A program made the translations under genes and the position numbers. Source: Tractidigestivibacter sp050946515 (GTDB lineage: Bacteria > Actinomycetota > Coriobacteriia > Coriobacteriales > Atopobiaceae). Taken from it: a stretch of DNA of 64,000 bases. Positions within the stretch are counted from its first letter, which is position 1, and the number at the start of each line of letters is the position of its first letter. Location: contig NZ_JBMNUX010000004.1 in assembly GCF_050946515.1 (NCBI RefSeq), positions 120,514 to 184,513 of the forward strand, in the 5' to 3' direction. The notes beneath the pieces were generated by a model. It saw nothing but the letters and a program-made list of their open reading frames with translations. It was not told the origin of the DNA and made no database searches. Of the stretch, positions 1 to 8,640 are shown piece after piece.

Positions 1-1524
1 AAGACCTGGGACGAGCTTGTCAAAGAGGCAAGCGAGCGAGCGCGGGCGTCTGCAGAGAAGGACTTCCAGCTGGTCATCTCAGACACGCGCCGCGGAGCGG
101 TTGAGGCAACGAGAAAGGCGCTGCGCGCCTCGGGGCTTGACCTAGAGCCGCAGGAGAGCGCGCCCACCAAGCTTCCCGAGCTTGTGAGCGAGCTCGCAGA
201 CGCGCTGGTAGTCGCAGACGTCGCCTGGCCGGACGAGGACGCGCCGGCAGAGGAGGCCCGCGCCCTTTCCGTGCTGTCAGCCGTCAGCGAGAAAGTGGCG
301 ACCAAAGCGGGCTCGACCATCGTGACGCTTGGACCAGGAGACGTCACCGACGCGGCCACAGGCGGCGTGCCAGAGCAAACGATCGACGTGCTTCTCGGCA
401 GGGACCAGGCGAGCATTCGCGCCTACGCGACAGAGAAGCTCCTCTCGGGGCATTCCTCAGTCACGGTCGGCGGCAAGGAGCTTCCCGTGCTCGTCCCGGC
501 GTCCGACCAGTTTGCGGCGCGCCTTGCCAAGGTGGCCAAGGCGCGCGCGAAGTGGGCGGCGTCCGAGGACGTCAGCTGTTACCGCGTCTATGACGCCGAC
601 CTTCCCGACTACGCGGTCTCGATCGATCTCTACGTTGGCTCGCTCACTCGCGGCCGATGGCTTTCCATCTCTGAGTACGCGCCCCCGAAGGGCATCGACC
701 GCAACCTTGCCCATCGGCGCCTCTTGGACGTGCTGACCATAGCGCCGCAGGTCATGGGCGTAGACCCCGCCAACGTGAGCCTGCGCGTGCGTCGTCGCGC
801 CAAGGGAGGCTCGCAGTATGCCGAGGAGGGCAAGCGCCAGGCAAAGGGCAACGGATGGCGGCGACGGGGCCACGTCGAGCTGCCCGCCGGAGCGCACCTA
901 GTGGACGAGGGCGGGCTCACCTTTGAGGTGAACTTCTCGCAGCGCCTTGACTGCGGCATCTTCCTCGACCACCGCGACACGCGCGCAATGATTAGAGAGA
1001 TGATGAAGCAGACGCCGGGCGGAAGCTTCCTCAACCTGTTTGCCTACACGGGCACCGCAACCTGCTACGCGGCAGACGGCGGAGCAGGCCACACCACGAC
1101 CGTCGACCTCTCGCGCCCCTCGCTCGAGTGGGCACGACGCAACATGGAGCGCAACGGATTTGATGGAGACGAGCACGAGTTCGTTCAGGCAGACATCTTG
1201 CGCTGGGTGAGCGAGCAGCGCCACGGCAAGCGCCGCTGGGACCTCGTCTTCTGCGACGCGCCGACGTTTTCCAACTCAAGCAGCATGCGCTCAAAGGGCT
1301 GGGACGTCCAGCGCGACCACGCCGAGCTGATCATTGACATCTCGCGCCTGCTCACGCGCGCGGGCCAGGCGATCTTCTCGTGCAACCTGCGCACGTTCAA
1401 GCCCGACCTCGAGACGCTCTCGCGCGCCGGCGTCGAGCTCGAGGACATCACCGCAAAGACGATTCCCGAGGACTTCGCGAGAAACCCGCGCATCCACCAC
1501 TGCTACATCGTGACGCGCAAATAG
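1..1524 (+). CDS. rlmL: RlmK/L 23S rRNA methyltransferase, 3' part (truncated by window edge)
   Basis: The frame is open from the first base, so this is the last 507 codons of a gene that begins outside the window; the GTG at 184 is only an internal codon. From about residue 310 the sequence follows the RlmK half of the fused RlmK/L enzyme that makes m2G2445 and m7G2069 in 23S rRNA: CGIFLDHRDTR, the SAM-binding FLNLFAYTGTATCYAA, DLVFCDAPTFSNS (the D-P-P-like catalytic loop), QRDHAELI and DFARNPRIHHCYIV at the C terminus. The upstream 180 or so codons fit the end of the RlmL methyltransferase fold. It is convergent with metY. The family assignment is recognised from motifs; exact bifunctionality needs the missing N-terminal THUMP/RlmL part. 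Confidence 0.88.
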   Translation, partial: KTWDELVKEASERARASAEKDFQLVISDTRRGAVEATRKALRASGLDLEPQESAPTKLPELVSELADALVVADVAWPDEDAPAEEARALSVLSAVSEKVATKAGSTIVTLGPGDVTDAATGGVPEQTIDVLLGRDQASIRAYATEKLLSGHSSVTVGGKELPVLVPASDQFAARLAKVAKARAKWAASEDVSCYRVYDADLPDYAVSIDLYVGSLTRGRWLSISEYAPPKGIDRNLAHRRLLDVLTIAPQVMGVDPANVSLRVRRRAKGGSQYAEEGKRQAKGNGWRRRGHVELPAGAHLVDEGGLTFEVNFSQRLDCGIFLDHRDTRAMIREMMKQTPGGSFLNLFAYTGTATCYAADGGAGHTTTVDLSRPSLEWARRNMERNGFDGDEHEFVQADILRWVSEQRHGKRRWDLVFCDAPTFSNSSSMRSKGWDVQRDHAELIIDISRLLTRAGQAIFSCNLRTFKPDLETLSRAGVELEDITAKTIPEDFARNPRIHHCYIVTRK

Positions 1525-1555
1525 GGAGCAGCGAGGCACCCGAAGCTGGACAAAG

Positions 1556-1592
1556 AGCGCCGGCCGACAGCCACAAGCTGCCAGCCGGCGCT
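1556..1592. terminator. hairpin between convergent rlmL and metY
   Basis: AGCGCCGGC (1556-1564) pairs with GCCGGCGCT (1584-1592), a 9-bp perfect GC-rich stem with a 19-nt loop, placed between two convergent stop codons. Neither side has a strong T run (minus side reads CTTTGTCC), so a shared weak terminator is the likely role. Confidence 0.5.
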
Positions 1593-1628
1593 CGCCAATG
1601 CGCTTGGGCGTTCTTGCGCCTTATGCGA

Positions 1629-2909
1629 TTACACGTGCGCGAGGGCCTGCTCCACGTCGGCCACGAGGTCGTCCGTGCCCTCAAGGCCGCAGGAAAGGCG
1701 CACCGTAGAGGGGCTGATGCCCGCGGCGATGAGCTCCTCGTCGGTCATCTGGCGATGCGTGGAGCTTGCCGGGTGCAGGCAGCAGCTGCGCGCGTCGGCG
1801 ACGTGGGTCTCGATGTTCACGAGCTCGAGCGCCTCCATGAAGCGAATTGCGCCCGCGCGGCCGCCAGCGACCTGGAAGCTCACGACGCCGCAGCTGCCAT
1901 TGGGCAGGTACTTCTGGGCGAGCTCATAGTTGTCATCGCCAGGAAGGCTGGGGTAGGTTACCGCCTCGATCTTGTCGCTCGCCGCGAGCGCCTTTGCCAC
2001 GGCAAGGCCGTTCTTGCAGTGCTGCGGCATGCGCACGTGCAGGCTCTCAAGGCCAAGGTTCAGGTAGAAGGCGTTCTGCGGGCTCTGGATTGAGCCAAAG
2101 TCGCGCATGAGCTGAGAGGTCGCCTTCGTGATGTAAGCGCCCGCCTGCCCGAACTTCTCTGCATAGACGATGCCGTGGTAGGACTCGTCGGGGGTCGTGA
2201 GACCAGGGAACTTGTCGGCATGCGCCATCCAGTCGAAGTTGCCGGAGTCCACGATGGCGCCGCCCACGCCCACGCCGTGGCCGTCCATGTACTTGGTGGT
2301 GGAGTGCGTCACGATGTCGGCGCCCCACTCGATGGGGCGGCAGTTCACAGGGGTCGGGAAGGTGTTGTCCACAATCAGCGGCACGCCATGAGCGTGCGCA
2401 GCCCTCGCGAACTTCTCGATGTCGAGCACCGCGAGGGCAGGGTTGGCAATCGTCTCGCCGAAGACGCACTTGGTGTTGGGCTTGAAGGCGGCGTCGAGCT
2501 CCTCGGGCGTGCACGTGGGCGAGACGAACGTGGTCTCGATGCCCATCTTGCGCAGCGTGTGGGCAAGCAGGTTGAAGGTGCCGCCGTAGATGGTGGAGCT
2601 GGCAACCACGTGACCGCCGTTCTCGCAAATGTTGAACACCGCGAAGAAGTTGGCTGCCTGGCCGGAGCTCGTGAGCATTCCGGCAGCACCGCCCTCAAGG
2701 TCGGCGATCTTTGCGGCAACCATGTCGTTGGTCGGGTTTTGCAGGCGCGTGTAGAAGTAGCCGGGCGCCTCGAGGTCGAAAAGCGCGCCCATCGCGTCTG
2801 ACGAGTCGTACTTGAACGTCGTCGACTGGATGATGGGAATCTGGCGCGGCTCGCCGTTCTTGGGGGTATAGCCCGCTTGCACACAACGGGTGTCGATGCT
2901 CTTAGCCAT
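1629..2909 (-). CDS. metY: O-acetylhomoserine sulfhydrylase (MetY-type, PLP-dependent)
   Basis: 426 residues starting at the ATG at 2909, with GGGGAG about 8 nt upstream; the frame extends further upstream but those codons give no family-like sequence. Family features are clear: GYTPKNGEPRQIPIIQSTTF near the N terminus, YTRLQNPTND, the PLP lysine K206 in THSTTKYMDGHG, and the C-terminal ARSCCLHPASSTHRQ and VRLSCGLEGTDDL. This is the O-acetylhomoserine/O-acetylserine (thiol)-lyase group of Cys/Met metabolism enzymes, making homocysteine or methionine from an acylated homoserine and sulfide or methanethiol in the cytosol. It stands alone, 216 bp from the next gene on the same strand. No riboswitch that I could recognise lies in the upstream gap. 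Confidence 0.92.
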   Translation of the reverse strand: MAKSIDTRCVQAGYTPKNGEPRQIPIIQSTTFKYDSSDAMGALFDLEAPGYFYTRLQNPTNDMVAAKIADLEGGAAGMLTSSGQAANFFAVFNICENGGHVVASSTIYGGTFNLLAHTLRKMGIETTFVSPTCTPEELDAAFKPNTKCVFGETIANPALAVLDIEKFARAAHAHGVPLIVDNTFPTPVNCRPIEWGADIVTHSTTKYMDGHGVGVGGAIVDSGNFDWMAHADKFPGLTTPDESYHGIVYAEKFGQAGAYITKATSQLMRDFGSIQSPQNAFYLNLGLESLHVRMPQHCKNGLAVAKALAASDKIEAVTYPSLPGDDNYELAQKYLPNGSCGVVSFQVAGGRAGAIRFMEALELVNIETHVADARSCCLHPASSTHRQMTDEELIAAGISPSTVRLSCGLEGTDDLVADVEQALAHV

Positions 2910-3125
2910 GGTGGTGCTCCCCTCTGTCGGAGTTTCGGGCCAGGCGACCCGACCGATGCGCAACAACATTGGTGCTACTCTAGCGCACTCGCGCGCGGCA
3001 AAATGCCAGCATGGTCGCCAAATTGCCTTGGCGGCAACGCCGCAGAGCCCCTCCGCGACGCCGCCGCCAATCACTCTGCCAGCTGCTTTGCCAGCGATTT
3101 GCCAGCTCCGAGCCCTTCTAGCCCC

Positions 3126-4649
3126 CTAGCACCTCTCATAGAACGCGTGAAGGTCTGCATCCAGCGCTCCAAGCGTGGGCTCGTCCACGTAGGCCATATG
3201 CCCACAGCCGTAGCGAAGCCACGTGATGTTCTCCTTGATCTGAGGCGAGAGGAACTGGCAGCTCAGGTCGTGGACGACGTTCCAATAGGTAGTCGCCGCG
3301 TCAAAGCGACCGCCGACGACGGCGAGCTTGCAGGTAGGATTGCGACGGAGCGCGGTGGCAATGTCTCCCGACACGTCCGGGGCGCCGACCTTCTCGCCCG
3401 TCCCCGGAACCTCGTGGTCCCAGCCCCACTTGGTGCCCACGCGCTCGTAGTTCTCGGCGAGGTAGACAGTCGGACCATGGTAGCCCAGCTTGTCCGAGCA
3501 GAACGCCCGGAACGCGTTTGTCCAGTTGGCCTCGACCGCATCGTCGGCGGCGTCCTCGCCTCCGACCCAGTCAGCGCTCGACTGCATGGGCGAGGGCGCG
3601 TCTGAGCAGAAGCGCATGTCGAGCCTGCCACACACGCGGCCCTCATCGCGAAGCAGCTCGCGCCGGAACTGCGTGAGCTCCACGCGCAGGTGACGCTCGA
3701 GCAAGAAGTCGGCGGAAAGACCGATGTAGCTCGAGAGCTGCTCGGCAACGTCTCGCTCCTCCTCGGGGCTCATGCGGTCGCCCATAAGAAGCGCTGGCGC
3801 CAGAACGCGGTCAGCGAAGTCCATCGCGCGATCGAACCAGACGTTCTCGTCTACGCCCTTGCCCGCACGACCAAAGTACTGGGCCGCTGCTGCGTAGGTG
3901 GGCATCATGCCCAAGTAGTAGAGGTCGTTTCCGGGAAGCGTCTGGACCCAGTTCCAGATGGCGGACACCATCACGACGCCCGTAAGCTTGACCGCTCGCT
4001 CGCCCAGCACGCGCATCAGGACGGCGTTTCGCACCGTTCCGTACGACTCGCCCAGAAGGTAGATTGGGCTGGACCAGCGATGATTCTTCTCGAGCCAGTC
4101 CATGATGGCGCGCGCGAAGGCGTCAGCATCGCCATCCACCGAGAAGACCGACTTGGGGTCGCAATCGTCAGCAAGATACGACCAGCCGGTTCCCAACGCG
4201 TCCAAAAACACAAGGTCGGAGTCTTTGAGCAGCGTATGGGGGTTGTCGGCGACCTCGGCAGAGGACGAGAGGTGGTTGGTCCCGTCGGTCTTTACGCGCA
4301 CGGGGCCAAAGCCGCCAAAGTTCACCGGCACCGACGCGCAGCCGGGACCACCGTTGTACGCGAAGGTCACCGGACGGGTAGCGTCTGCCGCGCCATCCTT
4401 GTCAACCGCCACATAAGAGAGCGAGAACATCTCTCCCTCAAGCTTGCCCGCATCATCCACCACGTCCAGGTGTGCCGCCGTGGCAACGTAGTCGATGGTC
4501 TTCTCGCCATCCGTCCAGCTAAGGCGTGCCGACGCAGGATCGGGCACTTGATGCAGACGGCTGGGCTCCACGCCCAGGTACGGCCTTTTTGCCGCAGGCG
4601 ACTCGTTCCCCGCCTTAGTTGAAGCGGCGTTTTTCTCTTCGTCCTCCAT
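3126..4649 (-). CDS. Peptidase S10 (serine carboxypeptidase) family protein, no signal peptide
   Basis: 507 residues, ATG at 4649 with AAAGGGAG 9-10 nt upstream. The alpha/beta-hydrolase carboxypeptidase signature is complete: FAYNGGPGCASV (oxyanion region, residues 97-107), nucleophile Ser202 in LLGESYGT, Asp450 in VVGGRFDAAT and His484 in YGCGHMAY. Members remove C-terminal residues from peptides. The N terminus is charged and hydrophilic, with no signal peptide or lipobox, so unlike the yeast vacuolar enzymes it should be cytosolic, probably finishing intracellular peptide breakdown. It is divergent from kup across a 260-bp gap. The catalytic triad assignment rests on motif order, not on an alignment. 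Confidence 0.87.
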   Translation of the reverse strand: MEDEEKNAASTKAGNESPAAKRPYLGVEPSRLHQVPDPASARLSWTDGEKTIDYVATAAHLDVVDDAGKLEGEMFSLSYVAVDKDGAADATRPVTFAYNGGPGCASVPVNFGGFGPVRVKTDGTNHLSSSAEVADNPHTLLKDSDLVFLDALGTGWSYLADDCDPKSVFSVDGDADAFARAIMDWLEKNHRWSSPIYLLGESYGTVRNAVLMRVLGERAVKLTGVVMVSAIWNWVQTLPGNDLYYLGMMPTYAAAAQYFGRAGKGVDENVWFDRAMDFADRVLAPALLMGDRMSPEEERDVAEQLSSYIGLSADFLLERHLRVELTQFRRELLRDEGRVCGRLDMRFCSDAPSPMQSSADWVGGEDAADDAVEANWTNAFRAFCSDKLGYHGPTVYLAENYERVGTKWGWDHEVPGTGEKVGAPDVSGDIATALRRNPTCKLAVVGGRFDAATTYWNVVHDLSCQFLSPQIKENITWLRYGCGHMAYVDEPTLGALDADLHAFYERC

Positions 4650-4909
4650 GGCTGTTCTCTCCCTTTCATGCTGCTTACATAACCTCGTCTATTTTATGTT
4701 GCTGCAAGCATCATCCAAGTGGCGCGACGAAGCCGCGCGTACGTCTCACTATTGGACAGCAAGGCGTGGTAGTGTTGTGCAGTAAGGTCTCAACTATGGT
4801 GTTGGGAACTGTCTACATACATTCATGTGGGCAGAGTGCTATATTTGTCCGCTTGGTGTTGGATAATTTCAGACTACTGACGACTGTGTCTTCCATCGAA
4901 TGGAGCATC

Positions 4910-7198
4910 ATGGAGAGCATCGACAAGACCGGAGCCGCTCGGACCCCCAAGAGGAGGTCCAAGAACGCCGGTATCCCCCTGAGCGCCGGAATGATTCTCG
5001 TTACGCTTGGCGTTGTCTATGGTGACATCGGCACGAGCCCGATGTACACGCTCAAGGCAATCATGAGCGGCAACGGCGGCCTCGCCACCATGGAAGAAGA
5101 TGTGGTCCTCGGCGCCCTGTCGCTGATCATTTGGACCCTTACGCTCATCACAACTGTGAAGTACGTCCTTATCGCCATGAAGGCGGACAACCACAACGAG
5201 GGCGGCATCTTTGCGCTCTACAGCCTGGTCAAGCGCTGCGGGAAATGGCTCATCATCCCCGCAATGGTCGGCGGAGCCGCGCTTCTCGCCGACGGCATTC
5301 TTACCCCCGCGGTGACCGTTACCACCGCAATCGAGGGCCTGCGCACCATTGACTTCTTCTATGCGATCATCGGCGAGAACCAGCACATCGTCGTCGGCAT
5401 CACGATCATTATCCTGTGCTTCCTCTTCGCCCTGCAGAAGGCGGGCACCTCCAGGATCGGCAAGGCCTTCGGGCCGGTCATGACCGTGTGGTTCTTGTTC
5501 TTGGGCATCACTGGCATCATGAACATAGGCCTTGACCTCAACGTGTTCCGCGCGCTCAACCCCGTCCGCGGCATCACGTTTCTGTTCGACAACCGCCTGA
5601 ATGCCGCCGGCCTGATGGTTCTGGGCAACGTCTTTCTGTGCACCACCGGCGCAGAGGCGCTCTACTCCGACATGGGCCATGTCGGCAAGGCCAACATCTA
5701 CGTGTCTTGGCCGTTCGTGAAGGTCTGCCTCATCCTCAACTACCTGGGACAGGGCGCATGGATCATCGCAAATCGCGAGAGCACGGAGCTCGCCGCGGTC
5801 ACCGACCTCAACCCGTTCTTCGAGATGCTGCCCGAACAGGTTCGTGTGTTTGCCGTCATCCTGTCTACCTTTGCGGCAATCATCGCCTCCCAGGCGCTCA
5901 TCACGGGGTCGTACTCCATCGTGTCTGAGGCCATTCGCCTAGACCTCATGCCGCACATGAAGATCAACTACCCCTCTGAGACGCGCGGCCAGATCTACAT
6001 TCCCCTGGTCAACAACATCATGTGGATTGGCTGCATCGGCGTTGTGCTGCTGTTCCAGAGCTCCGAGCACATGGAGGCTGCCTACGGCCTTGCCATTACG
6101 GTCACGATGCTCATGACCACAATACTGCTGTTCACGTACCTCTCGCGTATCCGCAGAAAGCCGGCGGCGGCCGTTGTCTTCGTGATCTTCTTCGGTGCCA
6201 TTGAGTTCATGTTCTTCTTCTCGAGCCTCACTAAGTTCTTCCACGGCGGCTACGTCACCGTGCTTCTTGCCACGCTTCTGTTCTTTGTCATGTACATCTG
6301 GCGCCGCGGAACGGCCATCGAGCACACTCAGTCTGTCTATCTGCCGGTCGAGAAGTACCTGGACCAGCTCTCTGAGCTGAGCCACGACGAGTCCTACCCG
6401 CTTCTTGCGGACAACCTCGTCTTCCTGACCAACGACTCTTCGCTCGACAAGCTTGACCGTGACATTCTCTACTCGATTCTGGACAAGCGCCCCAAGCGCG
6501 CCAAGGCGTATTACTTCTTGAATGTCCAGGTGACCGACGAGCCTTACACGCACGAGTACATGGTCAACGACTTTGGCACCAACTTCGTCTTCAAGGTGCA
6601 GCTGCGATTGGGCTTCAAGGTGAACCAGCGAGTCAACACCTATCTCTACCAGATCGTCGCCGACCTCGTGGAGCACCATCAGCTGGCGCCGCAGGACCAC
6701 AAGTACTCGATCTATCGCAAGCACAGCCAGGTGGGCGACTTCCGCTTCTGCCTGATTCGCAAGGTCCTCTCCCCCGAGACGGACATCTCTGGCGGCGACG
6801 CGCGCACCATTGAGGCCAAGTACTTCATCCGCCGGCTCTGCGGCTCTCCCGCGCGCTGGTACGGACTTGAGAACTCCACGATCATCTTCGAGTACGTGCC
6901 GCTGTTCTCCAAGGTCAAGCGTCAGCACAAGCTTACGCGCCTGCCGTTCAAGCCCTCTAACGCAACCGTCTCCGCAAGCGCGCCCACGCGCTCCATGAAG
7001 GTGGCGAGGGCCGCAGAGGTCGAGGAGGAGGACGAGGACATCTTCTCCGCCGCAATGTCCGAGGAGCGCGCCGAGAACGAAAGCGACGCCGAGAAGACAC
7101 TCGTTGGTGGCGATACGGCAAGCTTCAAGCCGCTCCGCGTAGACGAAGCCGAGGACGAGACCGAAGACGAGGACTCCTCCGACGAGAGCAACGAGTAG
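4910..7198 (+). CDS. kup: Kup/HAK/KT family potassium uptake transporter
   Basis: 762 residues from the ATG at 4910 (GGAG 6 nt upstream). The open frame runs back to 4619, but the extra codons overlap the divergent peptidase gene and are not family-like. Kup hallmarks: the first transmembrane segment with GVVYGDIGTSPMYTLKA (GDIGTSP at residues 38-44), about 12 hydrophobic segments up to about residue 480, then the cytoplasmic C-terminal domain. Function: K+ uptake, probably H+ coupled. It is about 140 residues longer than the 622-residue E. coli protein; the last 85 or so residues form a Glu/Asp-rich low-complexity tail. The 260-bp upstream gap has no promoter or riboswitch that I could assign with confidence. 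Confidence 0.93.
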   Translation: MESIDKTGAARTPKRRSKNAGIPLSAGMILVTLGVVYGDIGTSPMYTLKAIMSGNGGLATMEEDVVLGALSLIIWTLTLITTVKYVLIAMKADNHNEGGIFALYSLVKRCGKWLIIPAMVGGAALLADGILTPAVTVTTAIEGLRTIDFFYAIIGENQHIVVGITIIILCFLFALQKAGTSRIGKAFGPVMTVWFLFLGITGIMNIGLDLNVFRALNPVRGITFLFDNRLNAAGLMVLGNVFLCTTGAEALYSDMGHVGKANIYVSWPFVKVCLILNYLGQGAWIIANRESTELAAVTDLNPFFEMLPEQVRVFAVILSTFAAIIASQALITGSYSIVSEAIRLDLMPHMKINYPSETRGQIYIPLVNNIMWIGCIGVVLLFQSSEHMEAAYGLAITVTMLMTTILLFTYLSRIRRKPAAAVVFVIFFGAIEFMFFFSSLTKFFHGGYVTVLLATLLFFVMYIWRRGTAIEHTQSVYLPVEKYLDQLSELSHDESYPLLADNLVFLTNDSSLDKLDRDILYSILDKRPKRAKAYYFLNVQVTDEPYTHEYMVNDFGTNFVFKVQLRLGFKVNQRVNTYLYQIVADLVEHHQLAPQDHKYSIYRKHSQVGDFRFCLIRKVLSPETDISGGDARTIEAKYFIRRLCGSPARWYGLENSTIIFEYVPLFSKVKRQHKLTRLPFKPSNATVSASAPTRSMKVARAAEVEEEDEDIFSAAMSEERAENESDAEKTLVGGDTASFKPLRVDEAEDETEDEDSSDESNE

Positions 7199-7242
7199 CC
7201 GGTCCGCTTCCGCTGGCCCTTTTCCAAGTCCGGTTGGCTGAC

Positions 7243-7287
7243 GAGAGACCCGAGTCGCAAGCACGCGCGGCTCGGGCCTCTCTTTTC
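7243..7287 (+). terminator. rho-independent terminator of kup
   Basis: GAGAGACCCGAG (7243-7254) pairs with CTCGGGCCTCTC (7271-7282) with one A-C mismatch, followed by TTTTCTT. It starts 45 bp after the kup stop codon. Confidence 0.85.
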
Positions 7288-7289
7288 TT

Positions 7290-8182
7290 GCCTATTTGAC
7301 TTGCCGACGAGAGGACAGCGCGCTGGCGGCCAGCTCCGCACGAAAGGGCTGACGCGAGCCATACAACGGGACCAGAGACCCGCACGAAAGCCCGCAGCAG
7401 CCCCCTAAACGACGTGCCTCCGCAAAGCTCCGCGACCCCTGACGCCTGCGATAGTCGTGCGGAGCACCGCCTCTTCGTGCAACGCGCCGGCTCTTCATCG
7501 TGTGGGAGCAGCGCGGAATTGGCCACGCCTGTCGTGTGGGAGCTCATAAGGTTTCCGCAGGTCGCAAGCTGCGTCGTGCGGGATTGCGCGGTCATCGGCG
7601 CAGTTTGCTTCCATTGTGTGGGACTGCATAAAATGCCATTTTCCCTGTGCCATTTTTCTACCTGCAGATTTGCAAAGCCCCTTTGTCAGGCTCCCCGTCA
7701 CGAGGGAGAATAGCCCCACACAATGGCTCGGCGTCCTTGGGGCTTCGCCGTGAACCACACAACGAGGATGCGGCTTCGAAGAAGCCCCTGGCAGACAGGT
7801 CGCCCGAAAAGGACCCCCACACTACAAGCGTGACCATTTCTTCGCTGACCCCACACAACGCTCCCCTGCCAGGTTGCGCGACTTCTGCGGCATCAGAGGT
7901 CGCGCAACATGGCAGAAGCGGCATCATAAGTCGCGCAACCTGGCAGAAGCAGCATCAGAGGTCGCGCAACCTGGCAGGCCCGAGCATCAGAGGTCGCAGA
8001 AGTTGGCAGCGGGGACGCGTGCAGGCTGTCATGTGGAGCTCATCGGGAGGCGCGGGAACGCAGAGGCGCCAAGTGGGTAGAAGTCTCAGAGCATACAGAC
8101 GAAGGTCGTTGGCAGGATTGCCTCCGGACAAGGCGACTGCCATATTGGGAAAGATGAAGACGCTCATGAGGGAGGCGCGAAC
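7290..8182. repeat. repeat-rich non-coding block with scattered CGTGTGGG/CCCCACAC boxes
   Basis: No credible gene was found in this 0.9-kb stretch. It holds eight short copies of one box: in one orientation near 7499 (CGTGTGGGAG), 7532 (CGTGTGGGAG), 7577 (CGTGCGGGA) and 7613 (TTGTGTGGGA), and in the reverse orientation near 7712 (CCCCACACAATGG), 7754 (CCACACAAC), 7816 (CCCCACACT) and 7849 (CCCCACACAAC). The spacing is irregular (34-60 bp). The right-hand part (7867-8012) is a 31-bp repeat array listed separately. AGCCCC(A/G)CACAATG also occurs at 16636 and inside the 61244 hairpin. Confidence 0.6.
7867..8012. repeat. 31-bp intergenic repeat array (locus 1 of 2)
   Basis: Four head-to-tail units with 31-32 bp period at 7888-7918, 7919-7949, 7950-7980 and 7981-8012; each has the core GCATCAGAGGTCGCGCAAC followed by CTGGCAG or a close variant. 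They are preceded by one copy in inverted orientation (TGCCAGGTTGCGCGACTTCT, 7867-7886) that shares its end with the first unit, so the start of the array can fold into a hairpin. There are no unique spacers, so it is not a CRISPR array. The same organisation recurs at 16655-16800. Confidence 0.85.
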
Positions 8183-8557
8183 ATGGACCCGACATACGAC
8201 GAGAAGATCGCACACGACCGGCTGATAAGAGCCGCGATTCGCTGCGGAATGCCTCAGGAATTCGGCGAGGCGCTCGCTATCTATTTGGGTTCGGCCAATG
8301 CCATGGAACGCATGGCGACCTACCTCGTAGAAGTCAGGCCATCCACGTTCGAGGAGGCAGCTGACGAGGCCGTCGCTCTCGTCGAGCAGCGCGACCTCTG
8401 GGTTGAGCGCAAGAAGAGCGAGTATTACAACGCCAAGCTCACGGAGTTCTACAACCGCCCCCGCGACGACGATGAAGGCGACTACGAAAGCGAAGACGGC
8501 GGCTTCGGCGAAGGAGCCTACGGCCATTACGAAAACATCGACGATGACAACCATTAG
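8183..8557 (+). CDS. small acidic hypothetical protein
   Basis: 124 residues; ATG at 8183 preceded by GGGAGG with good spacing, which supports a real gene. I do not recognise the family. Residues 1-90 look like a compact helical domain (KIAHDRLIRAAIRCGMPQEF, then AIYLGSANAMERMATYLVEV), and the last 30 residues are a flexible Asp/Glu/Gly/Tyr-rich tail ending NIDDDNH. There is no signal peptide, membrane segment or Cys motif. It lies between the repeat block and the convergent gltA gene, with a shared hairpin terminator downstream, so it is probably transcribed alone. Confidence 0.7.
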   Translation: MDPTYDEKIAHDRLIRAAIRCGMPQEFGEALAIYLGSANAMERMATYLVEVRPSTFEEAADEAVALVEQRDLWVERKKSEYYNAKLTEFYNRPRDDDEGDYESEDGGFGEGAYGHYENIDDDNH

Positions 8558-8572
8558 TCGCTAGCCAAACGA

Positions 8573-8610
8573 GAAGGGCACGCCGCCAATCGACGCGCCC
8601 TTCGTTGTCT
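8573..8610. terminator. hairpin between convergent hypothetical gene and gltA
   Basis: GAAGGGC (8573-8579) pairs with GCCCTTC (8597-8603), extended by inner CG pairs, and is followed on the plus strand by GTTGTCT. It sits between two convergent stop codons and could serve both. Confidence 0.6.
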
Positions 8611-8640
8611 GCTGCTTCTATTGCGTGTCCCTAGCGTTGC

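Noticed and set aside
2910..3125. SAM riboswitch in front of metY
   Set aside because: The gap has GC-rich pairing but not the conserved SAM-I, II or IV core as far as I can read.
4650..4909. c-di-AMP (ydaO-type) riboswitch in front of kup
   Set aside because: Considered because kup is often controlled this way, but I could not find the conserved core sequences.
5939..7264. 441-codon minus-strand open frame opposite kup
   Set aside because: Antisense shadow of kup; no start signal and no domain.
7867..8012. CRISPR array at the 31-bp repeats
   Set aside because: Units are contiguous with no unique spacers and the first copy is inverted.
7647..8225. 192-codon plus-strand open frame through the first repeat array
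   Set aside because: It is a translation of tandem repeats (Arg/Ser/Trp-rich), continues out of frame into the real gene at 8183, and lacks a ribosome site.
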